64,000 nt of DNA from Undibacterium sp. YM2 (GCF_009937975.1 NZ_AP018441.1:1860001-1924000); one strand, 5' to 3'. Counted from the stretch's first letter, positions 9,289-18,605 are shown. Notes: generated from the sequence alone by a model not told the origin. Program-made: numbers and translations.

Positions 9289-9324
9289 GTTCAAGCTGCT
9301 GCCGCTGAAGGCAGCAGCCTGAAC
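9289..9324. terminator. Hairpin between convergent genes
   Basis: GTTCA-a-GCTGCTGCC, loop GCTGAA, GGCAGCAGC-c-TGAAC: a 14-bp stem with one mismatch, between the sodC stop and the stop of the convergent acyltransferase gene. There is no clear T-run, so termination is inferred from stem strength and position. Confidence 0.6.
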
Positions 9325-9330
9325 GAGGCT

Positions 9331-10632
9331 TTACGATGATGTTTCAGCTTTGGCCGCTTTTTCTTTTTTGAAGGGATTGCGGTCAGGGGCATCTTCATGT
9401 TCTATGCCCAGTAACAGGCGTTTCATGAGTTTGTTCAGCACGGGTTGACGGTGGCGCACAAATACACCAAAGGTTTGCGGCTTGGCACCCAGTGCAGCCT
9501 TGGGTTCCAGTGCTGTGCGGCCATAAGAGATGCGTTTGCACCCCAGGTCTATCGCGTCGGCAATGCCTGCATGCAGCAGGCGCAGGTAGATGGGCAATTC
9601 TTCTGCGGCGGTGCGGTCAAAACCTATGTGATAGGCAATCGCCGTTTCACCATCTGCGACGGAAATCAAAAAGCCGAGCAAGCGGCCATCGCGTTTGATG
9701 ATGCTGCACCTGAACTTGTCGCCAGCGGCAGCCTGCAAAACAGGAAAGTACTCAGGCAATAATTCAAACGGTCGAAAGTTGGCATTCACCTGTACCGCTT
9801 TGTACAGCGCAAAGATATCGTTAAGCACCGGGCTCAGGTCATCCAGCCTTTCTATGCTGCAGCCGGCTTCATCGAGTGGTTTGAAGATGGCATTGCGGAT
9901 ATTGCTGCGGTATTTGGATGCGAGGCTGGCGAGATAGTCATCATAGTTTTTCCATGACGGTGACAGCTCAAGCACCATGTTAGGCTCAGTTTCTACATAG
10001 CGGTAACTGAGGTTTTCCAGATGTGCCGCCTGGTCTATGTACGGATCATGTAAATCCTTGATCATGACAAAATGGGTTTTGCCCGCGAGTTTTTCGGCCT
10101 GGCGCACGCGGTATAACACTTCGACCACACCATGCCATGCCAGCTTGGGATCGACATCTTTGGCAAAGGCAATGCCGTGCTGACCAAAGGTGAGGAAATT
10201 ACCGCAACTGAGTATGCGCTGTTTGGCATGCTGGGCCAGTTGGTCCAGTGGCAGGGTCCATTTTTTATCTATATCAGCTGATTTTTCTGGCCTTGCCTGC
10301 GCGAGGCTGATATCCGCAATTTGCATATACACGGCGGCGACCAACAGGCGGTCTGCGCCCGTACCATCAAAAATCAGGGCATAGCGGGCTGAGAGATTGA
10401 GTGGCAAGACCTGTTCGAGTGCAGCCAGGTATTCCAGCGACATGAAAAAACCGGACTGTGCCGCCAGTTCCTGCCAGGATGCGCCGTCAAGCATGCTGAT
10501 GGAGTCGGCAATGGCATAATACAAGTCAGCAGGGCCACGCAGACGCTTGCGTTCTTTCTGGCGTTCTTTCAAAGCATTGGTAACGGCACTGGTAACAGAC
10601 TGCAGTGATTGCAGGGCAGCAGGGATTTTCAT
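9331..10632 (-). CDS. GNAT-superfamily acyltransferase (FemAB/BioF2-like)
   Basis: A 433-residue soluble protein. The C-terminal half reads as an acyl-CoA N-acyltransferase fold: SLASKYRSNIRNAI, GRLLGFLISVADGETAIAYHIGF and the late block YLRLLHAGIADAIDLGCKRISYGRT, with PKAALGAKP near the end. This resembles the COG3146/BioF2-like acetyltransferases rather than small single-domain GNATs. The substrate cannot be predicted. The N-terminus is basic and helical (KERQKERKRLRG), with no signal peptide, so it is probably cytosolic. The ATG at 10632 is divergent from the RNase Z gene; the roughly 150 bp between them must hold both promoters. Confidence 0.7.
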   Translation of the reverse strand: MKIPAALQSLQSVTSAVTNALKERQKERKRLRGPADLYYAIADSISMLDGASWQELAAQSGFFMSLEYLAALEQVLPLNLSARYALIFDGTGADRLLVAAVYMQIADISLAQARPEKSADIDKKWTLPLDQLAQHAKQRILSCGNFLTFGQHGIAFAKDVDPKLAWHGVVEVLYRVRQAEKLAGKTHFVMIKDLHDPYIDQAAHLENLSYRYVETEPNMVLELSPSWKNYDDYLASLASKYRSNIRNAIFKPLDEAGCSIERLDDLSPVLNDIFALYKAVQVNANFRPFELLPEYFPVLQAAAGDKFRCSIIKRDGRLLGFLISVADGETAIAYHIGFDRTAAEELPIYLRLLHAGIADAIDLGCKRISYGRTALEPKAALGAKPQTFGVFVRHRQPVLNKLMKRLLLGIEHEDAPDRNPFKKEKAAKAETSS

Positions 10633-10781
10633 GTCTCAGATGGATAATGAATTGTGAATTTGCATCATAAGCGCAAATCAGCATACAGAATAGTATGCGA
10701 AAGACTGTATTGTTAGAATTTGCAACAGAGTGGCATGCAAAAGCAACCGGCAAAAAACAGAGAATCAAGTTTAAGGAAATT

Positions 10782-11741
10782 GTGGATATTTTATTTTTAG
10801 GCACCTCTGCAGGCGCACCTACCCGACAACGCAACGTCACTGGCCTGGCTTTATTGCCTGACCAGGGCAGTGAATGGTATCTGGTTGATTGTGGAGAAGC
10901 TACCCAGCACCAGATATTGCACACCACTTTGTCTATTCATGGTTTGCAAGCGATTTTCATTACCCATGTGCATGGTGATCACTGTTATGGTTTGCCGGGC
11001 TTGCTGGCCAGTGCCGCCATGCATGGACGCAAGATGCCCTTGCACATCATCGCCCCGGCAGGCATACAACACTGGTTGCAGGTCACGCATGCAATGTCAG
11101 AGTCTTTCCTGCCGTATGAATTGATATTCACGGATGTTGAGAACATGGATGTCTGGCAGGATCATGCCGTCACTGTACGCGCAATCAAATTGTCACACCG
11201 TGTATCTTCCCATGCTTATCGCTTTAGTGAGAACCATACTGAGGCGGTGCTGGACACCGCCAAACTGCAAACCGAGGGCATACCAGCAGGCCCGCTCTGG
11301 GGACGTTTGAAAAAGGGTGAAGATGTCATTCATGAGGGGAAAAAATTAGTCAGCCATGATTATCTGCATCACCCTTATCCACTACGCAGCATCATCGTCG
11401 GCGGTGATAATGACGCGCCAGGCTTGTTGCTGGAAGCCAGTCAGCAAGCCCATGTGCTGGTACATGAAGCGACTTATACAGAAGAAGTGGCAGAGAAAGT
11501 GGGCGCGCGCGTCCAGCATTGTTCTGCTGCCGCCGTCGCCAGCTTTGCTGCTACTGCTGCCTTGCCCAATCTGGTGCTAACGCATTTCAGTGCGCGCTAT
11601 CAGCATGACAGCGAAAGGTCACCATTCATAGGCGATATTGAGACAGAGGCGAGGGCGCATTATCAGGGGAATCTGTTTCTGGCTGAGGACTTCGCGCGTT
11701 TTCGCCTGGACAAAACAGGAGTTTTAAGCAGGATTGCATAA
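10782..11741 (+). CDS. rnz: Ribonuclease Z (tRNA 3' endonuclease, MBL fold)
   Basis: A 319-residue protein beginning at GTG 10782, chosen because AAGGA lies 5 bp upstream and the product then starts DILFLGTSAGAPTRQRNVTG, as RNase Z normally does. An ATG at 10695 would add 29 residues with no family counterpart. The metal-binding motif His62-Val-His64-Gly-Asp66-His67 is present, followed by CYGLPGLL, and a later THFSARY supplies the usual C-terminal histidine. RNase Z cuts the 3' trailer from tRNA precursors, or acts as a general phosphodiesterase (RNase BN). The full metallo-hydrolase domain is present, with the exosite region around residues 150-190. It is divergent from the acyltransferase gene. 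Confidence 0.88.
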   Translation: MDILFLGTSAGAPTRQRNVTGLALLPDQGSEWYLVDCGEATQHQILHTTLSIHGLQAIFITHVHGDHCYGLPGLLASAAMHGRKMPLHIIAPAGIQHWLQVTHAMSESFLPYELIFTDVENMDVWQDHAVTVRAIKLSHRVSSHAYRFSENHTEAVLDTAKLQTEGIPAGPLWGRLKKGEDVIHEGKKLVSHDYLHHPYPLRSIIVGGDNDAPGLLLEASQQAHVLVHEATYTEEVAEKVGARVQHCSAAAVASFAATAALPNLVLTHFSARYQHDSERSPFIGDIETEARAHYQGNLFLAEDFARFRLDKTGVLSRIA

Positions 11742-11823
11742 AACTGTTGCTGTTTTCATGCCAAAAATTGAGCTTGTTGAAAAAATAAGCACAAGTCCTT
11801 GTTGTCATAGCATAATCGCTGGC

Positions 11824-11849
11824 ACCGGGCGCTAACATAGTCGCCCGGT
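11824..11849. terminator. Hairpin between rnz and the MAPEG gene
   Basis: ACCGGGCG, a 10-nt loop, CGCCCGGT: a perfect 8-bp GC-rich stem 80 bp after the rnz stop and 34 bp before the next start. No T-run follows. It may end rnz transcription or be a leader structure of the next gene. Confidence 0.4.
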
Positions 11850-11882
11850 CAATGATAATCCAATTTGAGACGAGGAGCGAGC

Positions 11883-12275
11883 ATGAAAACAGAATTGCTG
11901 TATCTGAGCTATGTCACCATATTGACTGGTGTATTATGGATACCTTATATACTTGACCGTGTACTGACCTGTGGCCTGCTGGCAGCGGTTGGTTATCCAG
12001 ATAACAGCAAGCCGCAATCCAAATGGGCAGTGCGCCTGATGAAAGCGCATAGCAATGCTGTAGAAAACCTAGTGGTGTTCGCTACCCTGATCCTGCTGGC
12101 CAATGCCATGAATATCTCCAATCCGGTAATTGCCAATGCCAGCATGCTGTACTTCGCTGCACGTGTGGTACATGCGGTGTGTTATACCCTTGGCATACCC
12201 TGGGTGCGTACGCTGGCGTTTTTAACTGGTGTAGTAGCGCAGGCCATGGTTGCCGTGCAATTGCTGTCGCATTAG
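11883..12275 (+). CDS. MAPEG-family membrane protein
   Basis: 130 residues, almost all in four hydrophobic segments. The ATG at 11883 has GAGGAG upstream, so the in-frame upstream start at 11865 is not used. The pattern VRLMKAHSNAVENLVVFATLILLAN is typical of the MAPEG superfamily (membrane-associated proteins in eicosanoid and glutathione metabolism), where the helix-1/2 region binds glutathione. Bacterial members are mostly uncharacterised. The product is an inner-membrane protein. A second small membrane protein gene follows 19 bp downstream and is probably in the same transcript. Confidence 0.85.
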   Translation: MKTELLYLSYVTILTGVLWIPYILDRVLTCGLLAAVGYPDNSKPQSKWAVRLMKAHSNAVENLVVFATLILLANAMNISNPVIANASMLYFAARVVHAVCYTLGIPWVRTLAFLTGVVAQAMVAVQLLSH

Positions 12276-12294
12276 TCAGATGTGATGGGACAAC

Positions 12295-12675
12295 ATGATT
12301 GAATTTTTCTTTGAAGTTTTATTGCAGCTAGTCTTTGAAATTCTTGAATTGGTGTTCACCACAGGGATAGAGAAGCGTGAGCGTAGTCCGCGGTCTCCAC
12401 TTTTTACAGCAATTTTGTATATCGTATTCGGCGTCGTTGCGGGTTTCGCCAGCTTATGGATATTCCCGCAGGCATTCATTAATAGCAGTGTCGGGCGCAT
12501 CATCAACCTGATATTGACGCCTGTGTTGATGGGCACGCTGGCTGCAGTTTTTGCCGCATGGCGTACTGGCGATGGCTTGCGTCTCTGGCGTTTCGTCAAT
12601 GCATATGTGTTTGCATTGTCTTTGGCCCTGGTGCGGTTTGTCTCTGTGGGCCATTGCATGACCTGTGTGCAATGA
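12295..12675 (+). CDS. Hypothetical small membrane protein
   Basis: 126 residues: an amphipathic or membrane N-terminus (FFFEVLLQLVFEILELVF), a short basic stretch (EKRERSPRSP), then three hydrophobic segments. Close spacing to the MAPEG gene and GATGGGA upstream of the ATG support translation from the same mRNA. I do not recognise the family and see no catalytic motif. A strong hairpin 8 bp after the stop ends the unit. Confidence 0.7.
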   Translation: MIEFFFEVLLQLVFEILELVFTTGIEKRERSPRSPLFTAILYIVFGVVAGFASLWIFPQAFINSSVGRIINLILTPVLMGTLAAVFAAWRTGDGLRLWRFVNAYVFALSLALVRFVSVGHCMTCVQ

Positions 12676-12681
12676 TGCAAT

Positions 12682-12729
12682 GATAAACTGTTGCTTTGTG
12701 CCTGCATCGGGCACAAAGCATCAGTTTAT
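12682..12729. terminator. Long hairpin between convergent genes
   Basis: ATAAACTG-ttg-CTTTGTGCC, a short loop, GGCACAAAG-cat-CAGTTTAT: two stems of 8 and 9 bp separated by a small internal loop. It fills the space between the stop of the membrane-protein gene and the stop of the convergent serine hydrolase, so it likely works in both directions. Confidence 0.75.
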
Positions 12730-12748
12730 TGGCCGCACTGGTGTGTCA

Positions 12749-13927
12749 TTATTTAGGTATCAGCGGCTGCATCAGCGAGTCTGCAAAATCGTCCAGCTTG
12801 CTGATGGCAGCTTCGTTATAGCAATTGCAGGCGATAGCAATAGCAACGTTTTTGCTGGGGATTACTCTGTTACTGGCATAATAAGTCAACTCTGTACCGT
12901 TATGTATGCTGACATTACCCAGCCCAGGAACAGTGGCGATACCCCAGCCCATGCCGTAATTATCGACAGGCGTGTGCATCAGCTGGAAATTGGCTAGAGT
13001 CAGATAAGTGCTCTGGCCCTGCAAGCCTCGTAGTTGTTCACGTAAGAAGAGGCCATAGTCAGCCAGACTCAGATTCATGCCACCTGCAGCATTGATAAAA
13101 AATGCGTAGCGGGGATCGACGAGAGATGATGTGACCTGCCACTTGCCGCCGACCAGGGTATGCCCAATATTGTTATTGACGCCTGCATCTTCAGGAAAAC
13201 CAAAGCGTCCCTTGATACCCAGTGGTACAAATACTTCTTTCTGCATCAGGTTTTCATAGCTGTCACCACCTGCGACCTCGGCCATCAGACCAGCCAGGGC
13301 ATAACCTATATTTGAATACACCATCTTGCTGTTGGGCGGATATTCGGGAGCGTCTTGCAATAACAAAACGGCGAGGCCACGCCGGTCTGCAAGCAAGTCG
13401 CCGGTCAGCAAGGGCAGTGCTTTTTCTATGGTTCCATCATTCACTTCACGTGGCAGGCCCGAACGGTGGCGCAGTAATTGTTCTACCGTGACATTCACAT
13501 ATTCAGGGCGGATTTGCGTGCGCCAGGCAGGGAATATCTCTGCTATCGTGCTATCCCAACGTAGTTTCTTTTGTTCCACCAGGCGGCCTACCAAAGTGGC
13601 GGTAGCCGCTTTGGTCAATGAACCCAACTGGAACAGGTCTGTACTTTGTACATTCTGGCTGCCATTGACCTGTCTGGTACCTGTCACGACGTTTTCTACT
13701 TTATCCTGATTGACGATAGTGACTGAAACTGCAGGAAAATTGTTGGTACTGCGGAAGCGCTCAACCTCGGCGCGCAGTGCATCTCCGGTCAATAGTGTTG
13801 CCGGTTTTTGTACTTCTACGGCTGGCGTGGTGACGGGAGACGTAGAGTTGGGGCTGCCACCACCACAGGCAGCGAGCATGCCGCACAGACAGGCGGCAAT
13901 CAGTATATTGTTCAAGCGCATATGCAT
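12749..13927 (-). CDS. Serine hydrolase lipoprotein (class C beta-lactamase/DD-peptidase fold)
   Basis: 392 residues with a lipoprotein signal ending LAAC (Cys21), then a Ser/Thr/Pro linker. The active-site tetrad Ser103-Leu-Thr-Lys106 lies in LGSLTKAAT; the Tyr motif is YSN in MVYSNIGYALAG; the third box is HNG in SIHNGTEL. This is the full set for the beta-lactamase class C/penicillin-binding-like esterase family. Members act as esterases, DD-peptidases or D-amino-acid hydrolases, so no antibiotic role is claimed. The lipid anchor puts it at the periplasmic face of a membrane. The ATG at 13927 (or 13921) faces a 409-bp upstream region shared with the large membrane protein gene. Confidence 0.88.
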   Translation of the reverse strand: MHMRLNNILIAACLCGMLAACGGGSPNSTSPVTTPAVEVQKPATLLTGDALRAEVERFRSTNNFPAVSVTIVNQDKVENVVTGTRQVNGSQNVQSTDLFQLGSLTKAATATLVGRLVEQKKLRWDSTIAEIFPAWRTQIRPEYVNVTVEQLLRHRSGLPREVNDGTIEKALPLLTGDLLADRRGLAVLLLQDAPEYPPNSKMVYSNIGYALAGLMAEVAGGDSYENLMQKEVFVPLGIKGRFGFPEDAGVNNNIGHTLVGGKWQVTSSLVDPRYAFFINAAGGMNLSLADYGLFLREQLRGLQGQSTYLTLANFQLMHTPVDNYGMGWGIATVPGLGNVSIHNGTELTYYASNRVIPSKNVAIAIACNCYNEAAISKLDDFADSLMQPLIPK

Positions 13928-14336
13928 GGTCCCATAAAAAAGTATGCCATTAGTATCTTCAGGAAAGAATGGAATGCCGGGAGCCTGTGTAAATTCTGAT
14001 CAATCTGTATGCAGGTTTGCAGAGTGGTGGTGTACAGGCAACGCAGCGGGCGCAGTATCGCTACTTATTTGTCAATAAACTATGTTTTCGTACAAGGTAT
14101 AGTTTTATAAAACGACAAGTATTATCTGGTAGAACCTGGCTGTTCCGGCCGTGCCTTATGTCATGCAGGCGTCATACCGGCGTCATGTAGAGCTTGTGAA
14201 GTTCAGGCAGGTCAATAATGATTTCTGTTTTAGCCAGGCAAAGAGGCTTGCAAATAAAAATCACCAACGCCGGGTGCCATTGCAAAATATGCCACTATAA
14301 TTGACGTGACCATATCTTAACCATCAGGGATACAGA
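13928..14336. other. Divergent promoter region
   Basis: 409 bp between the serine hydrolase and the 1410-residue protein gene. AT-rich, with TATAGTTTTATAAAACGAC as a partly palindromic core near 14100. It holds the spaced GTCAT repeats listed separately. No small gene is evident. Confidence 0.5.
14157..14186 (+). promoter_or_regulatory. Three GTCAT direct repeats at 11-bp spacing
   Basis: GTCAT occurs at 14160-14164, 14171-14175 and 14182-14186; the last two sit in identical GGCGTCAT octamers. An 11-bp period is what OmpR/PhoB-family response regulators use when bound as head-to-tail dimers, and TGTCA is the PhoB half-site core. It lies about 150 bp upstream of the plus-strand gene and 230 bp upstream of the minus-strand one. 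Regulator identity is inference. Confidence 0.4.
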
Positions 14337-17300
14337 ATGCTGAAGAATTGCATTGCAGCCTTAGTCATCGTTTTATTTGCTTCATTGCTCAGCCGTGCCA
14401 GCCAGGCTGCTGAATTCCCTGTCGGTGCCGTTCCCGACCCTCTAAAGAGCTGGGTGCCATGGGCACTGGATGGTGTAGAAAACTTCGGTTGTCCGCAACA
14501 GGGGGCTGACGCCAGCCAAAAGCAATGCGTATGGCCCGGCCTGCTGGATATAAAAGTAAATGCGAAGGGGGCGAGTTTTGCCCAGGATATGCAAGTGCAT
14601 AGAGATACCTGGGTTTATCTGCCGGGCAGCGCCCTGCATTGGCCGCAAGATGTCAGTGTAAATGGCAAACCACAGACAGTACTGGCACGCGATGAAATGC
14701 CCGTTATAAAACTGACGCGTGGCACCTATAAACTGGCAGGTAAATTTATCTGGACTACAGTACCAGAGTTTTTACCCCTGCCACAAAATACGGCTTTATT
14801 GAAGCTGGATTTGAATGGCAAAGCAGTGAATTTCCCTGTGCGGGATGAAAGCAATCAGTTGTGGTTGCAACGCAAAGCCGATGCAGACAGTGGCGAACAA
14901 ATCCAGATACGCACCTTCCGTAAAATCACGGATGGTGTGCCGGTCATGGTAGAGACTTATATCCGGCTCGAAGTCTCAGGCAAGGGCAGGGAGATCAAGT
15001 TGGAGCGCGCACTCTTGCCAGATTTAATCCCGCTGGAATTACGCTCTGGCTTACCTGCCAGCCTGAAGCCGGATGGCAGCATGACAGTACAGGTCAGAGC
15101 AGGCAAGTGGGAAATACGTTTGTTTGCGCGCCAGCCCGGGCCGTCTAAACCCCTGAGTCTGCCTGAAGCTGCTGAGGAAGAAGTCTGGTCTTATGAAGCG
15201 ACGCCCCTGATACGCACAGTGGCGATAGAAGGACCATCCACCGTTGATCCCCAACAAACCACCTTGCCGCCAGAATGGCGCAATTTGCCAGCATATCTCA
15301 TGCGTGCTGGCAGTACATTCAGCTTCAAGGAAATACGCCGTGGCGACAGTGATCCGGCACCTGACAAACTGTCTTTGCAACGCCGTTTGTGGCTGAGTTT
15401 TGATGGCTCCACGCTGACCATGAGTGACCAGATCAAAGGTGACATCAGTCATTCCAACCGCCTGACCATGGGCAATATCGCCCAACTTGGCCGTGTCAGC
15501 GTAGCCGGGCAAGACCAGTTGATTACCCGTGGCAGTGACAAGCTGGCTGGCATAGAAATCCAGCGCGGCAGCATCGATGTGGGTGCTGACAGTGTGATTG
15601 GCAATAGCACCCGCAAGCTTTCTGCCGTGACCTGGCAAAAGGATTTTGACAAGCTGGGCATAGAATTGATTTTGCCGGCAGGCTGGCGTCTACTACACGC
15701 GGGTGGAACCGACAGGGCCGAAGGAGCCTGGCTGTCCCGCTGGAATTTGCTGGATTTTTTCCTTGTGCTGGTAATTGCGCTGGCTGCGGGCAAATTGTGG
15801 GGCAGGCAATGGGGCGCGCTTGCCTTGTTTGCGCTGGTCCTGTCTTATCAGGAGGCAGATGCACCACGTTATGCATGGATAGTCTTGCTGGCGCTGACCG
15901 CGATTTTGCGCGCCTTGCCAGCCAGTCGCTTCCAGATTTGGATCAAGCGTCTGCAGCAAGTCAGTTTGCTGGTGCTGGTCTTGCTGACGCTGTCATTTGC
16001 CACGCAACAGGTACGTTCAGCTTTGTACCCTGTGCTTGAGACCGATGGTAGTGCAGCTTATAGGTATCAGGCAGTTCAAGGTGACATGTCGCCAACACCT
16101 GCCGCTGCGCCAGCTGCAATGCCAGTCGATGCCAGTACAGAAGTGCAAGGCGGTAGCAATGCTGAGATGGCACCACCACCGCCTCCTGCGAGGATGGTAG
16201 AAGAAGTCAAACCACCAGCCGAGCGCGCTGCCGAAAAACTCGCCAAAGCGGACGCAGTACGATCCTATAGAATGACCAGTCCCAAGGCAATTATCGGTAC
16301 GCGCGCAACTAACTATCAAGTGCTGGACCCCGATGCCAAGGTGCAGACTGGCCCGGGCTTACCCACCTGGAACTGGCGTTCCCATCAGTTGATCTTTGAC
16401 GGCCCGGTCAGGCAGGATCAACAACTGGATCTATGGCTGTTGCCACCCTGGGCAAATAAACTGCTGGTTGTGTTGCGCCTGATATTGCTGGGCTTTTTAT
16501 TGCTGTGCGTGAGCGAGTTTAGAAAAGGATCAAATCAGGGGCCTTCGGACAGTGACAAACCAACTGCAGGCAGATGGCCATGGCGTGGCTTGGGCAAGGC
16601 CGCGTCCCTGTTGATGATGTGCAGCTTGATTGCACTTCCCGCTGTTTACAGCGAATCTGCACATGCCCAGATGCCGGATAATGAAAGGCTGGAAGAGTTA
16701 AAACAAAAATTAAGCCGCCCGGCAGACTGCCTGCCAAATTGTGCCGAAATCTCGCGCATGATGGTGCAAATCAATGGCAACAATGTCCGGCTGGGGCTGG
16801 ATGTTGATGCCGCCATTGAGCTTGCCTTGCCACTGCCTGGTGGTATCAAACACTGGCTGCCCGCGCAGGCGCAACTGGACGGCAAGCCAGCCTACATAAG
16901 CCGTGCCGACGATGGAACTATATGGTTGCTGGCCCCGGCAGGACGACACAGACTGGAACTGGCAGGCGAATTGATGCAGAGCGATACTTTGCAACTGCCC
17001 CTGCCGCAAAAACCGAGACAGGTCGATGTACATGCAGATGGCTGGGATGTGGCAGGCTTGTCAGACGACTCTGGTGTTGCCGATACCCTGCAATTCAACC
17101 GCCGCATCAAGGCCAGCAGCAAGACCGAGGCGAATGCTTTGCCTAGTTTTTTACGCGTCACCCGTCGCTTGATACTGGACAAGGAATGGCAAGTCGAAAC
17201 CACAGTCTCGCGCCTGTCTCCCTCGGGCCAGCCTGTGTTGGCGCAGATCCCATTATTGCCGGGTGAGGCAGTCACTACTGCTGGTTTGAATATCAGGGAT

Positions 17301-18569
17301 GGCAAGGTTGCCGTTAATCTGGGGCCACAAAGTGAGAGCATGGAATGGCATTCGAATTTGCCACAAACTGCCCAGCTTAAACTGAATCTTGCGCAGCAAA
17401 GTAATTGGGTAGAAACCTGGGTTATTGCTGCCTCCGGTATCTGGCACCTGGGCACGACAGGACTGCCACCACTCGCCAGTGATGCCAGCAATGGTGAGAG
17501 CGGGGCTGATCTGGTGTTCCGGCCATGGCCGGGCGAGACCCTGGCTATCACTGTAGAACGACCACAAGCCATTCCCGGACAAACCCTGACGATAGATGAA
17601 AGCCGCTTGCTCGTCAGCCCGGGCAGCAGGGCTACTGACTATCAACTGAGACTGCATTTGCGCAGCAGCCGTGGCGGCGACTACACCCTTACCTTGCCAG
17701 AAGGAGCGGTATTGCAGCGTGTGAATATCAATCATCAGTTAAGGCCATTGCGTGCAAATGGCAGGCAACTGGTGTTACCGGTAGTACCAGGTGCGCAAGA
17801 CATAGAAGTGCAATGGCGTCTCGATCAGGGCGCAGCTTTCAGCTATACGACTGCTACTGTGAATTTGCAGCAGGCCAGTGTTAACCACACCCTGCAATTG
17901 ATCTTGCCACGAGACCGCTGGCTGTTGCTCGCCGGTGGGCCCGGCATAGGGCCTGCCATCCTGTTCTGGGGCAAGCTCGTCGTCTTGCTGCTGGTTGCGG
18001 TTGCCCTTGGCCGTTATGCAGGCTTGCCTGTCACGACCCGGCAATGGTTGCTGCTGACCCTGGGTTTAACCCAGGTTGCCTGGTGGAGTGCGGCGCTGGT
18101 GGTTGCCTGGTTCTTTGCATTTGTCCGGCGTGCGGCAAGGGCTGACACAGTCTCAGCAAGATGGCAGTTCAATTTGGGGCAGTTTGGTCTCGCCGTATTG
18201 ACTTTGCTCATGCTGGGTATTTTGCTCGATGCGGTGCAGAGCGGTTTGCTGGGCCAACCAGACATGCAGGTTGTTGGCAATGGGGCCAGTGCCAATAACC
18301 TTGTATGGTATCTGGACAGGGCAATAGCAGACCTGCAAACAGCCTGGGTATTATCACTCCCCATGCTGGTTTACCGAGGCATGATGTTGCTGTGGGCCTT
18401 GTGGCTGGCATGGTCATTACTGGGCTGGTTGAAGTGGGGCTGGTCGGCATTTGCCAGCGGCAGTTTGTGGAAACAAAAGCAGCGTGTGCTGGAGACAGAA
18501 GTAATCGCATCTGAGGATGTAGTCAACTCAGAGCTTGCAGAAGGGCGCGCAGCAGAAAATCAGAAGTGA
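14337..18569 (+). CDS. Large hypothetical exported/membrane protein with internal duplication
   Basis: 1410 residues; family not recognised. A signal peptide (about 1-25) leads to a beta-rich region, then a membrane block (about 470-560) ending the first half. After a Pro/Ala-rich linker and one membrane helix near 706-724, a second signal-like hydrophobic stretch (about 754-776, ending SAHAQ) leads into a second beta-rich region, and a C-terminal membrane block covers about 1205-1375. The halves match: HWPQDVSVNGKP against HWLPAQAQLDGKP, RGTYKLAGKF against GRHRLELAGEL, LPLPQN against LPLPQK, each after a Cys pair near 50-65 and 798-802. Two ancestral exported units therefore seem fused. Large periplasmic domains on membrane blocks suggest an envelope role. 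AGGGA precedes the ATG. Confidence 0.75.
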   Translation: MLKNCIAALVIVLFASLLSRASQAAEFPVGAVPDPLKSWVPWALDGVENFGCPQQGADASQKQCVWPGLLDIKVNAKGASFAQDMQVHRDTWVYLPGSALHWPQDVSVNGKPQTVLARDEMPVIKLTRGTYKLAGKFIWTTVPEFLPLPQNTALLKLDLNGKAVNFPVRDESNQLWLQRKADADSGEQIQIRTFRKITDGVPVMVETYIRLEVSGKGREIKLERALLPDLIPLELRSGLPASLKPDGSMTVQVRAGKWEIRLFARQPGPSKPLSLPEAAEEEVWSYEATPLIRTVAIEGPSTVDPQQTTLPPEWRNLPAYLMRAGSTFSFKEIRRGDSDPAPDKLSLQRRLWLSFDGSTLTMSDQIKGDISHSNRLTMGNIAQLGRVSVAGQDQLITRGSDKLAGIEIQRGSIDVGADSVIGNSTRKLSAVTWQKDFDKLGIELILPAGWRLLHAGGTDRAEGAWLSRWNLLDFFLVLVIALAAGKLWGRQWGALALFALVLSYQEADAPRYAWIVLLALTAILRALPASRFQIWIKRLQQVSLLVLVLLTLSFATQQVRSALYPVLETDGSAAYRYQAVQGDMSPTPAAAPAAMPVDASTEVQGGSNAEMAPPPPPARMVEEVKPPAERAAEKLAKADAVRSYRMTSPKAIIGTRATNYQVLDPDAKVQTGPGLPTWNWRSHQLIFDGPVRQDQQLDLWLLPPWANKLLVVLRLILLGFLLLCVSEFRKGSNQGPSDSDKPTAGRWPWRGLGKAASLLMMCSLIALPAVYSESAHAQMPDNERLEELKQKLSRPADCLPNCAEISRMMVQINGNNVRLGLDVDAAIELALPLPGGIKHWLPAQAQLDGKPAYISRADDGTIWLLAPAGRHRLELAGELMQSDTLQLPLPQKPRQVDVHADGWDVAGLSDDSGVADTLQFNRRIKASSKTEANALPSFLRVTRRLILDKEWQVETTVSRLSPSGQPVLAQIPLLPGEAVTTAGLNIRDGKVAVNLGPQSESMEWHSNLPQTAQLKLNLAQQSNWVETWVIAASGIWHLGTTGLPPLASDASNGESGADLVFRPWPGETLAITVERPQAIPGQTLTIDESRLLVSPGSRATDYQLRLHLRSSRGGDYTLTLPEGAVLQRVNINHQLRPLRANGRQLVLPVVPGAQDIEVQWRLDQGAAFSYTTATVNLQQASVNHTLQLILPRDRWLLLAGGPGIGPAILFWGKLVVLLLVAVALGRYAGLPVTTRQWLLLTLGLTQVAWWSAALVVAWFFAFVRRAARADTVSARWQFNLGQFGLAVLTLLMLGILLDAVQSGLLGQPDMQVVGNGASANNLVWYLDRAIADLQTAWVLSLPMLVYRGMMLLWALWLAWSLLGWLKWGWSAFASGSLWKQKQRVLETEVIASEDVVNSELAEGRAAENQK

Positions 18570-18575
18570 GGTAAA

Positions 18576-18605
18576 AGCTCAGGCGTGGCTTGCTGCGCCT
18601 GAGTT
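18576..18605 (+). terminator. Hairpin after the 1410-residue gene
   Basis: CTCAGGCG, a 10-nt loop, CGCCTGAG: a perfect 8-bp stem 8 bp after the stop, followed by TTC. A plausible terminator, though the T-run is short. Confidence 0.5.

Noticed and set aside
10695..10781. ATG start for RNase Z at 10695
   Set aside because: The GTG at 10782 has AAGGA at 5 bp and begins directly at the conserved DILFLGTSAG block.
12749..13927. Calling the serine hydrolases beta-lactamase resistance genes
   Set aside because: The motifs define a fold shared by many esterases and peptidases; nothing in sequence or context points to antibiotic hydrolysis.
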